34,469 nt of DNA from Suillus spraguei (GCA_016800925.1 JABCPU010000624.1:1-34469), one strand, 5' to 3'. Positions 1 to 10,372 are shown, numbered from the stretch's first letter. Notes: a model not told the origin generated them from the letters alone. A program made the numbers and translations.

Positions 1-340
1 TTGCCTCACATGTTTCTCACTCCCGGGTGCCGAGGTTCGGGGTTCAGTGATAGAAAATGTGCATCGACATCTTTCACATTGTTATAAGTTCCAAGGCCCG
101 AGTCCCGAGTGCCGGGTGCCGGAGTTCGGGGTTCGGCACTGAACATGTGTAAATCAATATCTTTGTATTGCCTCATATTGTTCTAACTCCCGAATGCCGG
201 AGTTCGGGGTTCAGCACATCAAATATGTGGATCGATATCTGTCACATGGTGATGAGTCCCAACTCCAGGGTCCTGGGTTCGGGGTTCGGCACTTAAGATA
301 TATGGAATGATATGTTTCACAATGTGACCCGGCACCCGGC
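1..340 (-). repeat. Satellite segment mirrored from 5480-5809
   Basis: Contains alternating ~80 bp half-units recognisable by 'ttgcctcacat', 'gttctaactcccg', 'ggagttcggggttcagcac' and 'catatttgatgtg'-like cores in reverse orientation. It is the mirror of the start of the long array at 5480-7290, and probably continues to the left of the window. Confidence 0.75.
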
Positions 341-521
341 ACAAGGTAACTCGACAGATATGTTTCAAATTCTTTAAATTGTGTGTTGTGTTTCAGGTAG
401 CGGATATCCGGAATTCGCAAATATCCATTGTGAATCTCCAGTGTCCAGTTCCGGATGTCCGGACTTGGCATCCAGCACTGACATTCATTCAAACATTGTA
501 TATACATCTATGAACATACAA

Positions 522-2654
522 TTATGTAGCCATTTCACCCTCATCAGCAGAGGGTTCAACCTTCACCTCAACATCCATATCATCAGAATCATATTCTGGG
601 ACAAGGTTGCCGGATCATCTGGGTCCACAATTTCGCCGGACGTTTGTGGACCCTCAGGCTGAATCTGGCTGAGCTCAAATATGAGACCCTCAATGATAGA
701 TGCAGGCTGGACTTTCGGAGATGGAGGCTCCATCCCTGCCATATCCAAGTCAATGAGGGGAGCAAGTGCAGATGGGAGGGGTGAGATGGACAGGGGGACA
801 GATTGATCAAGCAAAAAGGTTGCATTGACAGGAGAGTCGGGAAGTGGAAATGAAGGGTGCCGGTCCATGACTTTGCGACGAAGGCCCTCATGGAGGCGTT
901 GCAGGGTATCAATCTTACCATCCTGCTCCGCCACACGAGCCTCAAGAAGAGCAATTCGAGCGGCACCATCCCGAATCGCAATTGCCATGGAATGGAGATC
1001 CGGCATGGGCACATCGAGTGCCGGACGAGGCACTGCGGCGCTTGAAGACGGAATAGCTAAGTGAAAGATAAGGTCAGATGGTCATAGACAATTGGGGTGA
1101 CTCACAAGCTGGTGCAGGTGCAGGTGTCTTGGGGGCAGTGATTGTCTTGCTGCGCCCACGGGACTGTGCCTTGGGTGTGGTCACAGCAGGGACAGCCGGA
1201 GTGCGGAGGGGCCACGAGATTGACTGCGAGTTCGGGCTTTGGACTGCGAGGCAGCCGGCGCATTGGAGGGAGCTCTGGAAGGTGTCCTGGAGCGAGCCTG
1301 CCGGGTGGTAGACTTCCCTCGAATACGTTTTGGCGGGGATCCCATGGATGCTGGGACACATTTGATCTTCTTGGTGGCGCAGCGGACGCACGACAAACAT
1401 GGGGCACGGGTCCTCCTGTCCAACCGAGTGGCGCAGGGCCACTTCTCCTGGGTGCAATAATGGCAGGGGTTGTTCTGTGGGTTCCATTAGTTGATGGACT
1501 CATTGGAATTCATTAGAGTACTCACTGGGCCGGGAATGAGAATATCACCTGTATCCATGACTGCAGGTTCCTCAGCCGGAGTGCTGGACATTGCCTGGGG
1601 GGTCTCGACAACCTCCGGACGACTGCCGGAGGTGGCCTGACAATGGGTAAGTACAGGCGGGAGGTCCGGACAAAGAATGATGACTCACCATCACCTTGGG
1701 TGGACTGCCGGCAATGAGCTGATGATATATAAGCATTTTTCCAAGTGCCGGACAACTAAATATTACTTACTGAAGCAGGACCAAACAATTGCTTCTTTGG
1801 GGAACGTGGTGAACGAGGGGAATGAGGCGTCCCTACACCAATTGTGGAAGGCCGGGGAACGTTGAGCGCCGGCACTCCACTCGAAATAGGCTACAGAAAA
1901 TTGAGAGAATGAAAACAATGAGCTGGACGACATACCTGAACAATTGTGTCTTCATCATCTTCCGACTCCACAACACCTTCTGCTTGACATGGCGAGTTGC
2001 CTTGACCCGCTTGCGACCCTTCTTGCCGACTTCGGAGGTGAGGAAGAGTGTCCGGACATCATGGGGGACTTCCTCTTCCTGCTCCCTTCCACCTCCGGCT
2101 CTGGTCAGCAACAACCGCCTTACCTTTTCCTTTGTCCCGGAGCTCGGAGGTGGCGTGGGTGGAAGAACCAGCGACATTGCCGGCGATGACGGGTGGGGAG
2201 GGAAGGTCCACAGTGATTGGGCCAATGGAAGGGTTAGGCATGACAGGGAGATCACCTGAATGGTCACCTAACGCCTCCCAGGGCGAATCTTGCTGCGCCA
2301 GGAGTGTTTCAACACCCGGGGGTCGTCATGGCCGATGCTGTGCCAGTTGGGCCACACCCGGGGAGTCATGGACCTGACTCTCATCAACTCCTTGGAGCAG
2401 GATGCAATGATGCCGGGCATGTAAGGCCCTTTCTCATGCTCCCGGACTATCTCAGCCTACCCAGATCTTAGAAAAACCAAAAGTAAAATTAACACATGAA
2501 TGGTACTTACCACAAGATTAGTGACTTGTGCTGTCAGAGCAAGGTGGGCTTGGCCAGTGCCGGCAGGCATGAGCCGAGCCCCGGCGATGATGCCCACAAT
2601 CTGAGCAGTGGTTGCCTTGAGACTGGCCAAAGAGGTTTCAACTGAAGTAGACAT
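522..2654 (-). CDS. Cys-rich zinc-finger / coiled-coil protein, left-arm copy (frames interrupted)
   Basis: Multi-exon gene running leftward from an ATG at 2654, recognised by its identity with the right-arm copy. The first exon reads intact (starts MSTSVETSLASLKATTAQIV). A central exon carries six to seven cysteines (PCHYC, WPC, CLSC, VRC, KIKC) spaced as C-x2-C-x6-C-x14-C-x2-C-x6-C, which resembles a fungal Zn2Cys6 cluster. An Arg/Ser/Pro-rich tail (RSRTPSRAPS) follows, then a heptad-like segment (AIRDGAARIALLEARVAEQD) likely to form a coiled coil, then an acidic C-terminus. Single-base indels break the frame after GPS in the Arg/Ser region and after DPDDP near the C-terminus (around 600). 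Exon edges are approximate and the stop is placed by homology. I recall similar repeat-associated proteins from Boletales; a DNA-binding role is inference only. Confidence 0.55.
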
Positions 2655-3155
2655 TTGGATTGACTTGAAAGATGTGAAAAGCTTGAGATAAGTTTGAAAT
2701 CTGTGATCACTGGATGAAGTTTCAAAAGAAACCAGACAATTGAAGGACAATCTTGATAAGCGTTGATTGTTTGTCTTTGTTTGGTCGTGGTTCAACTTTC
2801 GGCCTTGCCAGCCATGTGTTGAACTTCGAAGTTATCAGTTATCAATCAGTTTGATCAGTTGATCAGACATCATGAGATCTGATCAACCATGAGTATTCAT
2901 GACGGTTCATAAAATCTGACTGCTGGTTGAGATCTCATGATGTCTGATCAACTGATCAAACTGATTGATAACTGATAACTTCGAAGTTCAACACATGGCT
3001 GGCAACGGCCGAAAGTTGAACCACGACCAAACAAAGACAAACAATCAACGCTTATCAAGATTGTCCTTCAATTGTCTGGTTTCTTTGAAACTTCATCCAG
3101 TGATCACAGATTTCAAACTTATCTCAAGCTTTTCACATCTTTCAAGTCAATCCAA
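2655..3155. promoter_or_regulatory. Shared, internally palindromic 5' region of the twin zinc-finger genes
   Basis: The two start codons (2654 minus, 3156 plus) lie about 500 bp apart and face outward, so both genes would be driven from this segment. Its two halves are mirror images around the spacer, so each gene has the same ~235 bp of proximal upstream DNA. Direct short repeats of 'tgatcagttgatcag' type occur on each side near the centre. No TATA box was convincing. Promoter function is inferred from position only. Confidence 0.35.
2890..2923. other. 34 bp spacer at the palindrome centre
   Basis: This is the only unpaired sequence between the two arms. The arms close with a 7-base match (left 2883-2889, right 2924-2930), then a short mismatch, then continuous pairing through 'gatctcatgatg'. 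A loop this short should let the single strand fold into a hairpin nearly 2.9 kb long. It does not match the PacBio SMRTbell adapter as I remember it. Confidence 0.8.
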
Positions 3156-5809
3156 ATGTCTACTCAGTTGAAACCTCTTTGGCCAGTCTCAAGGCAACCA
3201 CTGCTCAGATTGTGGGCATCATCGCCGGGGCTCGGCTCATGCCTGCCGGCACTGGCCAAGCCCACCTTGCTCTGACAGCACAAGTCACTAATCTTGTGGT
3301 AAGTACCATTCATGTGTTAATTTTACTTTTGGTTTTTCTAAGATCTGGGTAGGCTGAGATGTCCGGGAGCATGAGAAAGGGCCTTACATGCCCGGCATCA
3401 TTGCATCCTGCTCCAAGGAGTTGATGAGAGTCAGGTCCATGACTCCCCGGGTGTGGCCCAACTGGCACAGCATCGGCCATGACGACCCCCGGGTGTTGAA
3501 ACACTCCTGGCGCAGCAAGATTCGCGCCTGGGAGGCGTTAGGTGACCATTCAGGTGATCTCCCTGTCATGCCTAACCCTTCCATTGGCCCAATCACTGTG
3601 GACCTTCCCTCCCCACCCGTCATCGCCGGCAATGTCGCTGGTTCTTCCACCCACGCCACCTCCGAGCTCCGGGACAAAGGAAAAGGTAAGGCGGTTGTTG
3701 CTGACCAGAGCCGGAGGTGGAAGGGAGCAGGAAGAGGAAGTCCCCCATGATGTCGGACACTCTTCCTCACCTCCGAAGTCGGCCAAGAAGGGTCGCAAGC
3801 GGGTCAAGGCAACTCGCCATGTCAAGCAGAAGGTGCTTGTGGAGTCGGAAGATGATGAAGACACAATTGTTCAGGTATGTCGTCCAGCTCATTGTTTTCA
3901 TTCTCTCAATTTTCTGTAGCCTATTTCGAGTGGAGTGCCGGCGCTCAACGTTCCCCGGCCTTCCACAATTGGTGTAGGGACGCCTCATTCCCCTCGTTCA
4001 CCACGTTCCCCAAAGAAGCAATTGTTTGGTCCTGCTTCAGTAAGTAATATTTAGTTGTCCGGCACTTGGAAAAATGCTTATATATCATCAGCTCATTGCC
4101 GGCAGTCCACCCAAGGTGATGGTGAGTCATCATTCTTTGTCCGGACCTCCCGCCTGTACTTACCCATTGTCAGGCCACCTCCGGCAGTCGTCCGGAGGTT
4201 GTCGAGACCCCCAGGCAATGTCCAGCACTCCGGCTGAGGAACCTGCAGTCATGGATACAGGTGATATTCTCATTCCCGGCCCAGTGAGTACTCTAATGAA
4301 TTCCAATGAGTCCATCAACTAATGGAACCCACAGAACAACCCCTGCCATTATTGCACCCAGGAGAAGTGGCCCTGCGCCACTCGGTTGGACAGGAGGACC
4401 CGTGCCCCATGTTTGTCGTGCGTCCGCTGCGCCACCAAGAAGATCAAATGTGTCCCAGCATCCATGGGATCCCCGCCAAAAGTATTCGAGGGAAGTCTAC
4501 CACCCGGCAGGCTCGCTCCAGGACACCTTCCAGAGCTCCCTCCAATGCGCCGGCTGCCTCGCAGTCCAAAGCCCGAACTCGCAGTCAATCTCGTGGCCCC
4601 TCCGGCACTCCAGCTGTCCCTGCTGTTACCACACCCAAGGCACAGTCCCGTGGGCGCAGCAAGACAATCACTGCCCCCAAGACACCTGCACCTGCATCAG
4701 CTTGTGAGTCACCCCAATTGTCTATGACCATCTGACCTTATCTTTCACTTAGCTATTCCGTCTTCAAGCGCCCCAGTGCCTCGTCCGGCACTCGATGTGC
4801 CCATGCCGGATCTCCATTCCATGGCAATTGCGATTCGGGATGGTGCCGCTCGAATTGCTCTTCTTGAGGCTCGTGTGGCGGAGCAGGATGGTAAGATTGA
4901 TACCCTGCAACGCCTCCATGAGGGCCTTCGTCGCAAAGTCATGGACCGGCACCCTTCATTTCCACTTCCCGACTCTCCTGTCAATGCAACCTTTTTGCTT
5001 GATCAATCCGTCCCCCTGCCATCTCACCCCTCCCATCTGCACTTGCTCCCCTCATTGACTTGGATATGGCAGGAATGGAGCCTCCATCTCCGAAAGTCCA
5101 GCCTGCATCTATCATTGAGGGTCTCATATTTGAGCTGAGCCAGATTCAGCCTGAGGGTCCACAAACGTCCGGCGAACTTGTGGACCCAGATGATCCGGGC
5201 AACCTTGTCCCAGAATATGATTCTGATGATATGGATGTTGAGGTGAAGGTTGAACCCTCTGCTGATGAGGGTGAAATGGCTACATAATTGTATGTTCATA
5301 GATGTATATACAATGTTTGAATGAATGTCAGTGCTGGATGCCAAGTCCGGAAATCCGGAACTGGACAATGGAGATTCACAATGGATATTTCGAACTTCCG
5401 GATATCCGGCTACCTGAAACACAACACACAATTTAAAGAATTTGAAACATCTCTGTCGAGTTACCTTGTGCCGGGTGCCGGGTCACATTGTGAAACATAT
5501 CATTCCATATATCTTAAGTGCCGAACCCCGGACCCCAGGACCCTGGAGTTGGGACTCATCACCATGTGACAGATATCGATCCACATATTTGATGTGCTGA
5601 ACCCCGAACTCCGGCACTCGGGAGTTAGAACAATATGAGGCAATACAAAGATATTGATTGACACATGTTCAGTGCCGAACCCCGAACTCCGGCACCCGGC
5701 ACTCGGGACTCGGGCCTTGGAACTTATAACAATGTGAAAGATGTCGATGCACATTTTCTATCACGACCCCGAACCCGGCACCCGGGAGTTAGAAAATGTG
5801 AGGCAATAC
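2924..5809 (-). repeat. Right arm of giant inverted repeat
   Basis: Reverse complement of 1-2889. Pairing can be followed from the spacer through the zinc-finger gene, the 3' region and into the satellite, ending near 5806-5809 where it meets the mirror of window base 1. Since the sequence beyond is satellite, the real end may lie further out. The plus-strand copy of the zinc-finger gene lies inside. Confidence 0.92.
3156..5287 (+). CDS. Cys-rich zinc-finger / coiled-coil protein, right-arm copy (frames interrupted)
   Basis: Mirror copy of the left-arm gene. Introns with good GT-AG ends can be placed at about 3875-3919, 4040-4105 and 4122-4173, and a further one starts at 3299. The exon after the first intron of this list reads PISSGVPALNVPRPSTIGVG and joins in phase with the preceding acidic DDEDTIVQ. 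The zinc-finger exon begins near 4340 (NPCHYCTQEKWPC). The C-terminus (DDMDVEVKVEPSADEGEMAT) is intact here but frameshifted in the left copy. Conversely one base is missing four codons after the start (3165 area), one near 4489 after SPPK, and one near 5018. Each copy is thus intact where the other is broken. The two genes face away from each other across a ~500 bp shared upstream region. Confidence 0.55.
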
Positions 5810-7290
5810 AAAGATATTGATTTACACGTGTGGAGTGCCGAACCCCAACTCCGGCACCCGGCAGTTGGAATCTGACTCGGACTCATAACCATGTGAAAGA
5901 TATTGATCCACATATTTAACCACCCAACCCGAACCCAGCACCCGGAGTGAGAACAATGTGAGTCAATACAAAGATATTGATGTACACATGTTGAATGCCG
6001 AACCCCGAACTCCGGCACCGGCACTCGGACTCGGGACGTGGTACTCATAACACTGAACAGATATCGATCCATATATTTTCACACCGAACCCCGAACCCGC
6101 ACCTGAGTTAGAACAATGTGAGGCAATACAAAGTGAGTCCGAATCAGATCACCGAGGCTGGACATGTACTACCATGATATTGATTTACACAAGTTGAGTG
6201 CCGAAACCCCGAGCTCCGGCACCGGAGTGAGCACAATGTGAGGCAACACCATGATATTTATTTACACAAGTTGAGTGCCGAACACCGAGTGCACCGGAGC
6301 TCGGGTTCGGCACTCAACTGTGTAAATCAATATCATGGTATTGCCTCACATTGTGCTAGCTCCCGGGTGCCGGAGCTCGGGGTTCGGCACTCCACATGTG
6401 TAAATCAATATTATGGTATTGCCTCACATTTGTGCTAACTCGCCGGGTGCCGGAGACTCCAGGGGTTCGGCAGCTCCCAAACATGTGTAAATCAATATCA
6501 TGGTATTTCGGCCTCACATCTGGTGCTAACTCCCCGGGTGCCGGAGCTCGGGGTTCGGCACTCAACATGTGTAAATCAATATCTTTGTATTGCCTCACAT
6601 GGTAACTCCCGGTGCCGGAGCTCGGGGTTCGGGCAGTCAAAACCAATGTGAAAGTCCTCGATCCACATATTTGTATGTGCCGAACCCCAAACTCCGGCAC
6701 CCGGCACTCGGGACTCGGGACTTCCGAGCTCCGGCACCCGGCACCCGGCACTCGCACTCGGACTTGTACTTCATAATGTGAAAGATCTTGAGCAACATAT
6801 TGTCAGTGCTGATCCCTGAACCCCGGCACCCAGCACTCGCAACTGGGACTCAGAACAATGTGAGGCAATAGACACCTATTGATCCACACATTCTAAGTGC
6901 CGAACTCCAAACTCCAAAAATCTGGTAGTCTACTATTTAGGGGTTTCGCAGTTCGGTACTCTGGCTTTTGCACTTTGAGACCGAAAAACAATGTGAGGCA
7001 ATAAAAATGACTTTGATCCACACATTTTTGGTAGATATCTTTTTCATCTCAAATCTTGAATCTCGAGTGCCGAACCCCAAATCCCGAAATCTGGTAGTCT
7101 ACAATTTCGGGGTTCGGTCCTCGGGGGACTCAGACACATGTCAGGCAACAACAAAACTTTGATCCACACATTTTTGGTAGATGTCTGTTTTGTCTCGAAT
7201 CTCGAGTTTCTAGTTTCTAGTTTCAGTACTCTGCACCTGCACCCGGCACTCAGCACTAGATGACTCCACACATGGACTTTAAATCTTTCA
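5480..7290 (+). repeat. Satellite array, ~80 bp half-units alternating as a ~160 bp unit
   Basis: The phrase 'atgtgaggcaatacaaagat' recurs at about 5633, 5793, 5953 and 6115, a spacing of 160 bp. It alternates with a second half-unit marked by 'aatgtgaaagatatcgatcc'. Both halves share the GC-rich block 'tgccgaaccccgaactccgg' followed by 'cacccggcactcggg'. Copies degenerate toward 7290 (around 6861, 6991 and 7133 the core is still readable). The minus strand carries short G-runs (ccgggtgccggagttcgggg). Predicted ORFs here are uninterrupted only because of the repeat composition and I do not treat them as genes. Confidence 0.85.
6297..6640 (-). repeat. Inverted block inside the satellite array
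   Basis: Orientation switches at about 6297: the units now read 'ctcggggttcggcactc...gtgtaaatcaatatcatggt...attgcctcacatt'. Four units repeat every ~83 bp (about 6320, 6403, 6487 and 6568), i.e. only one of the two half-units is amplified. Orientation switches back around 6640. The switch point at 6285-6315 is a local palindrome. Confidence 0.75.
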
Positions 7291-7430
7291 CCTTGTGTTG
7301 TGTTTCGGGTGTCCGGGTATCTGGAATTCAGGAAATCTCTAGTTTGCATCTCCAGTTTCGAGTTCCTGGATTCGGGACTTGGTACCCGGCACCCGGCACC
7401 TCAATTATCGATGAATGTCAGACATGATGA
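7290..7430 (+). repeat. Degenerate copy of the palindrome's outer-end sequence
   Basis: 'gtgttgtgtttcgggtgtcc', 'ggaattcaggaaat', 'catctccagttt', 'gacttgg' and 'atgaatgtcag' follow in the same order as in 380-490 (left arm) and, inverted, in 5321-5440 (right arm). This shows the satellite array 5480-7290 is bracketed by inverted copies of the same sequence. Confidence 0.7.
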
Positions 7431-7559
7431 ATTCAGGTTTTTGTGCTTCAGGGTTTAGATTTTGGTGGTTGATGGTAGGTATATGCACTCATAGGGTGCA
7501 TGTATCCTATGTGTTTGATTCTCTGGTGGCTACATCAGCTGTACGTCTTTATGATACAT

Positions 7560-8070
7560 ATCTAGGCCCACCCGTATATGTAATATATTTACCTCGGCCC
7601 ACCGTCTATGTAAAATTCCCGGCCCACCCGTCTATGCAATAAATATTTTACTGCACCCTCGGCCCACCCGTAATATGCAATAAATATTCTCTCACCTTGG
7701 CCCACCCTTATGTAATATTCTCCCCTCGGCCCACCCATATATGTAATATTCTCTTACCTCGGCCCACCCGTCTATGCAATAATATTTGCCTTGCATCTCT
7801 CTTCAGCCCAGCTGTCTATAATATCCTACTCTACATACTACCCAGATGAGCCCACCCATCTCTGTCGGGGGATTATATCCCCCTGGCCCATCCGTCAACA
7901 TTAGAAATCATGTTTCCCTCGGCCCACCCGTCTCTCCCGAAAATATAAGTCTCCCGGCCCACCCGTCTCCATCGGAAATAATATTCCCCCTGGCCCATCC
8001 GTCAACATCGAGGATATACATAACCTCGGCCCACCATCCGCTGGCCCGTCTTTGACGGATATTATGTGGG
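7560..8070 (+). repeat. Minisatellite with GGCCCACCCGTC core
   Basis: The core 'cggcccacccgtc' (variants ggcccatccgtc, ggcccacccata) recurs about fourteen times at intervals of about 30-60 bp. Between cores lie AT-rich linkers such as 'tatgcaataaatatt' or, from about 7860, 'aacatcgaggatata'-type linkers. Two linker families suggest two phases of expansion. A tail reaches about 8090. Confidence 0.8.
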
Positions 8071-9476
8071 TCGGGTGACCCGTATAGTACGAGATTTGTC
8101 ACTGAAGGGGCTCGTGGTGTTGGTGAAATCGAAGTCACGCAATGGGCATCAAGTCATCCTCTTGTGGTTGACTGGGGGATAGTGGTGGTGTTGGTGACAT
8201 CATGCAGGCATCAAAGCATCTCATGACAGTCATGCTCATATAGCAGTGCCACATCCCTTTGCTCTTGGCTGGGGCTTTGAGGCCAGCAGTGCTTTTTCAA
8301 GGACGGCTTGGTGTAAGTTGCAACTTGTTGTCAAGAAACTCAATGTCCAATGAAGCAGCAATGGATGTTTGTCGCCGCTTTGTCTTCTTGAGCTCAGGGT
8401 AAGTGGCATATCGCTGTTCAAGAATCTCAATGTTGATGATAAGGCAGCAGTGGATGACTGTTGTTGCTTTGTCTTCTTGCATATACATGTACTATTGTGC
8501 TCACCCTTCATATTAAATCACATGTGAGAGGGGTGGGTCAACAGTTTGGACAACATAAATAGCTCATCAAAGCCACTGCACTTGGTGACACCATGGCATC
8601 ATATGAAATGTGGCACCCTGAATCAAGAGTGAAGGGATGGCGAGCATTGATGGAATCCATCACATGAAGCTTTTCTCAAACACATCAATCTTTTCAATGT
8701 CAAGTGCTGAGGGAGTTGACAAAGGGTTGTGATATGTGAGAGTCAGGGTATGATTAGAAACAAAGGTACTTTGGATAGAACAAACATATTACAAGCCATA
8801 CAATACTTGTATAGACACAAAATTGACACCGCAGATGCCCAAGGTGCAGTTTGAATTACAGTTTCAAGAGTTTCAGATCATTGCAAAATTCTTGATAACG
8901 TAGTGTTACTGTTTGTACTGTGAGACATGCTTATGATTGTCAAAATTGAGTACTTTGCAGATAGCAAGCAGAGCAGGTATTGTGTTGCAGTTGTGTAGGC
9001 AGTGAGCAAGAGATGTTGATCTGAACTGTTACATCAGGGAAACCGGCAAAAAAAGGTTTCATAGATATGTTACTATTGACAGAATCAGATCAAAAATCTA
9101 TGAAAAATATTTATATTTATATTCTCAGACAAAGTAATACATAACAGGGATTTATGGCCCTTTCCCCTTGGCCTTCTTTGGTGGACCCTCGCTGGCTTGT
9201 TTGGTGGACCCTCCCTACTGGCTCATTGGTTGACCCTTCTCCCTGGCTGTTGTGGTCCCCTCTTTCCTGACTCATTGCTGGCTCCTTGGCTCTTTGGTAG
9301 TTCCTCCTTCATAGTTTAGTCCCTCTGAGTATCGCTTTTCTTCTTCCTTTCTTGTTACATGACACCACTTTTGTAGTACATGTATACATTTGTCAATAAA
9401 ACTTGGTTTTTGAAAATAAATTATCATAATCATTTGTAGTATTCAGCACCCTTGAGTTATCGGTGAGTTGACCAAA
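8071..9476. other. Intergenic stretch with degenerate short repeats, no recognisable gene
   Basis: No ORF here has a recognisable domain or believable splice structure. I see a short duplication of 'gtggtgttggtga' plus 'gcatcaa' at about 8116-8222, a low-complexity patch of 'ggctttggtggaccctc' type at 9160-9300, and an 'aataaa' at about 9397 next to 'gtacatgtatacattt', which could be a polyadenylation region of an unrecognised transcript. The rest is unremarkable. Confidence 0.5.
8331..8480. repeat. Imperfect ~60 bp direct duplication
   Basis: 'caagaaactcaatgt...gcagcaatggatg...gctttgtcttcttg' (8331-8389) recurs as 'caagaatctcaatgt...gcagcagtggatg...gctttgtcttcttg' (about 8420-8480). The minus-strand reading frame through it has no recognisable similarity. 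Confidence 0.6.
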
Positions 9477-9774
9477 TGTCACAACCCACAAATGAATTAA
9501 CACAAGGGCAGAGATTTAGGACTCAAACTAAGGTTATCACAAGAGAAGAGAGGAGCAAGGACATTTGGATTGCTACAGTGTAGATACAAGAGGTTTGAAC
9601 TAAAGAACTACTACAGCAAAATAGCTAACTATATAACACATATTTGAAACTGAGATATAAACTGAGTCTGAAACTACTAGCCATCATAAATAGAAGTGAG
9701 AATCATATGATGTGATAGTTGTGACATTGTTATGACATCAATATTCTAGAAGGTTCTAAGATCACGTGACACTA

Positions 9775-9797
9775 TCTTATCTTATCTTATCTTATCT
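9775..9797 (+). repeat. (TTATC)n microsatellite
   Basis: About five consecutive copies of ttatc within the left part of the split solo LTR, ending 'ttatctgatag'. Confidence 0.85.
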
Positions 9798-10066
9798 GAT
9801 AGCATCATAGAAGATCTCTTCATTTCATCAGGGAGTTCAGTTATAGAAGTGTTTATAGGGATTTTGATTGGTTTAGGGTTTTGTCTTTGCGCTGGGTGTT
9901 ACAGTCGTATGCGCCCCTATTCATTCTCTCTTTGTTTTCTTACTTGTATATCATGTCACATAACTCCGACTCATATGCTCAATGCATCTGTACTATAGTT
10001 GCCTTCCTTATTTGGATACACACTTACATTCTCACGTCTTTCTTGGTCTGTGCACACATATTGGTC

Positions 10067-10074
10067 TATTTAAG
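10067..10074 (+). promoter_or_regulatory. Putative TATA box in the 5' LTR
   Basis: TATTTAAG, conserved in the 3' LTR (17762-17769). It lies 34 bases upstream of 10101, the base predicted from the self-priming match to be the 5' end of the element RNA. This is a normal TATA-to-start distance. Confidence 0.55.
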
Positions 10075-10100
10075 CATGTTGTACTTGTAGTAGATTCTTT

Positions 10101-10111
10101 ACTTTAATCTT
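10101..10111 (+). other. Predicted self-primer at the RNA 5' end (start of R)
   Basis: ACTTTAATCTT is the exact reverse complement of AAGATTAAAGT at 10373-10383, just past the LTR. In Tf1 the first 11 bases of the transcript fold back on the primer-binding site and prime minus-strand DNA; the length here is the same. The motif is conserved in the 3' LTR (17796-17806). Confidence 0.65.
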
Positions 10112-10372
10112 ACTGGGTTTTACCTGGAACTTCCTTCGCTTAGGTCTCCAACCTAAGTCGTCTTGAATCATCTCCAAGTCTAAGCACTCCTTAGCCTTAG
10201 TCTCTATTCTTGTAGAACCTCTTAGACTTGTCTTTGAGGCTGAACCCTTGATTGTACTTGGAACGCGTTCCTTGTACTTTCACCTTGTCCTCTTCTGGAC
10301 ATTGTAGAACTTCCCAGCAGACCATCTGTGTCTTTTCACTGTCGCTGGTGATGCCACCCCAGTTCGTAACAA

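Larger units (their letters stand above)
1..2889 (+). repeat. Left arm of giant inverted repeat (palindrome)
   Basis: Reading this arm in reverse complement reproduces 2924-5809 almost base for base. Paired positions sum to about 5809-5812 along the whole length, so indels between arms are few and short. The arm runs off the window start, so its true outer end is unseen. By eye the arms differ by scattered substitutions and single-base indels, a few percent at most. It contains a satellite segment (1-340), a conserved outer-end sequence (about 380-500) and a minus-strand zinc-finger gene. It could be a foldback-type element, a segmental inverted duplication or an assembly artefact; the sequence alone does not decide. 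Confidence 0.92.
9897..10371 (+). repeat. 5' LTR of the chromovirus
   Basis: 475 bp, TGTTAC...GTAACA, aligned end to end with 17594-18068. By eye there are roughly thirty-odd substitutions and three short indels, giving a little over 90 percent identity. Nearly all substitutions are transitions. Confidence 0.95.

Noticed and set aside
1833..2267. Plus- and minus-strand ORF pairs throughout 563-5431
   Set aside because: Most are frame shadows or frameshifted readings of the single multi-exon zinc-finger gene in each arm; listed only as that gene.
2890..2923. Palindrome caused by an unremoved long-read hairpin adapter
   Set aside because: The 34-base spacer does not resemble the PacBio SMRTbell adapter as I remember it, and the arms differ by substitutions. 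A chimera without adapter remains possible and is listed as a check.
5500..6781. Multiple ORFs of 60-130 codons in the satellite
   Set aside because: They arise from repetition of the unit on either strand and have no independent coding signal.
7560..8070. CRISPR-like array
   Set aside because: A short core with irregular spacing, AT-rich related linkers, a eukaryotic context and no cas genes: a minisatellite, not CRISPR.
8236..8511. A 91-codon minus-strand ORF as a gene
   Set aside because: Overlaps an imperfect 60 bp duplication, shows no domain, and has low-complexity composition.
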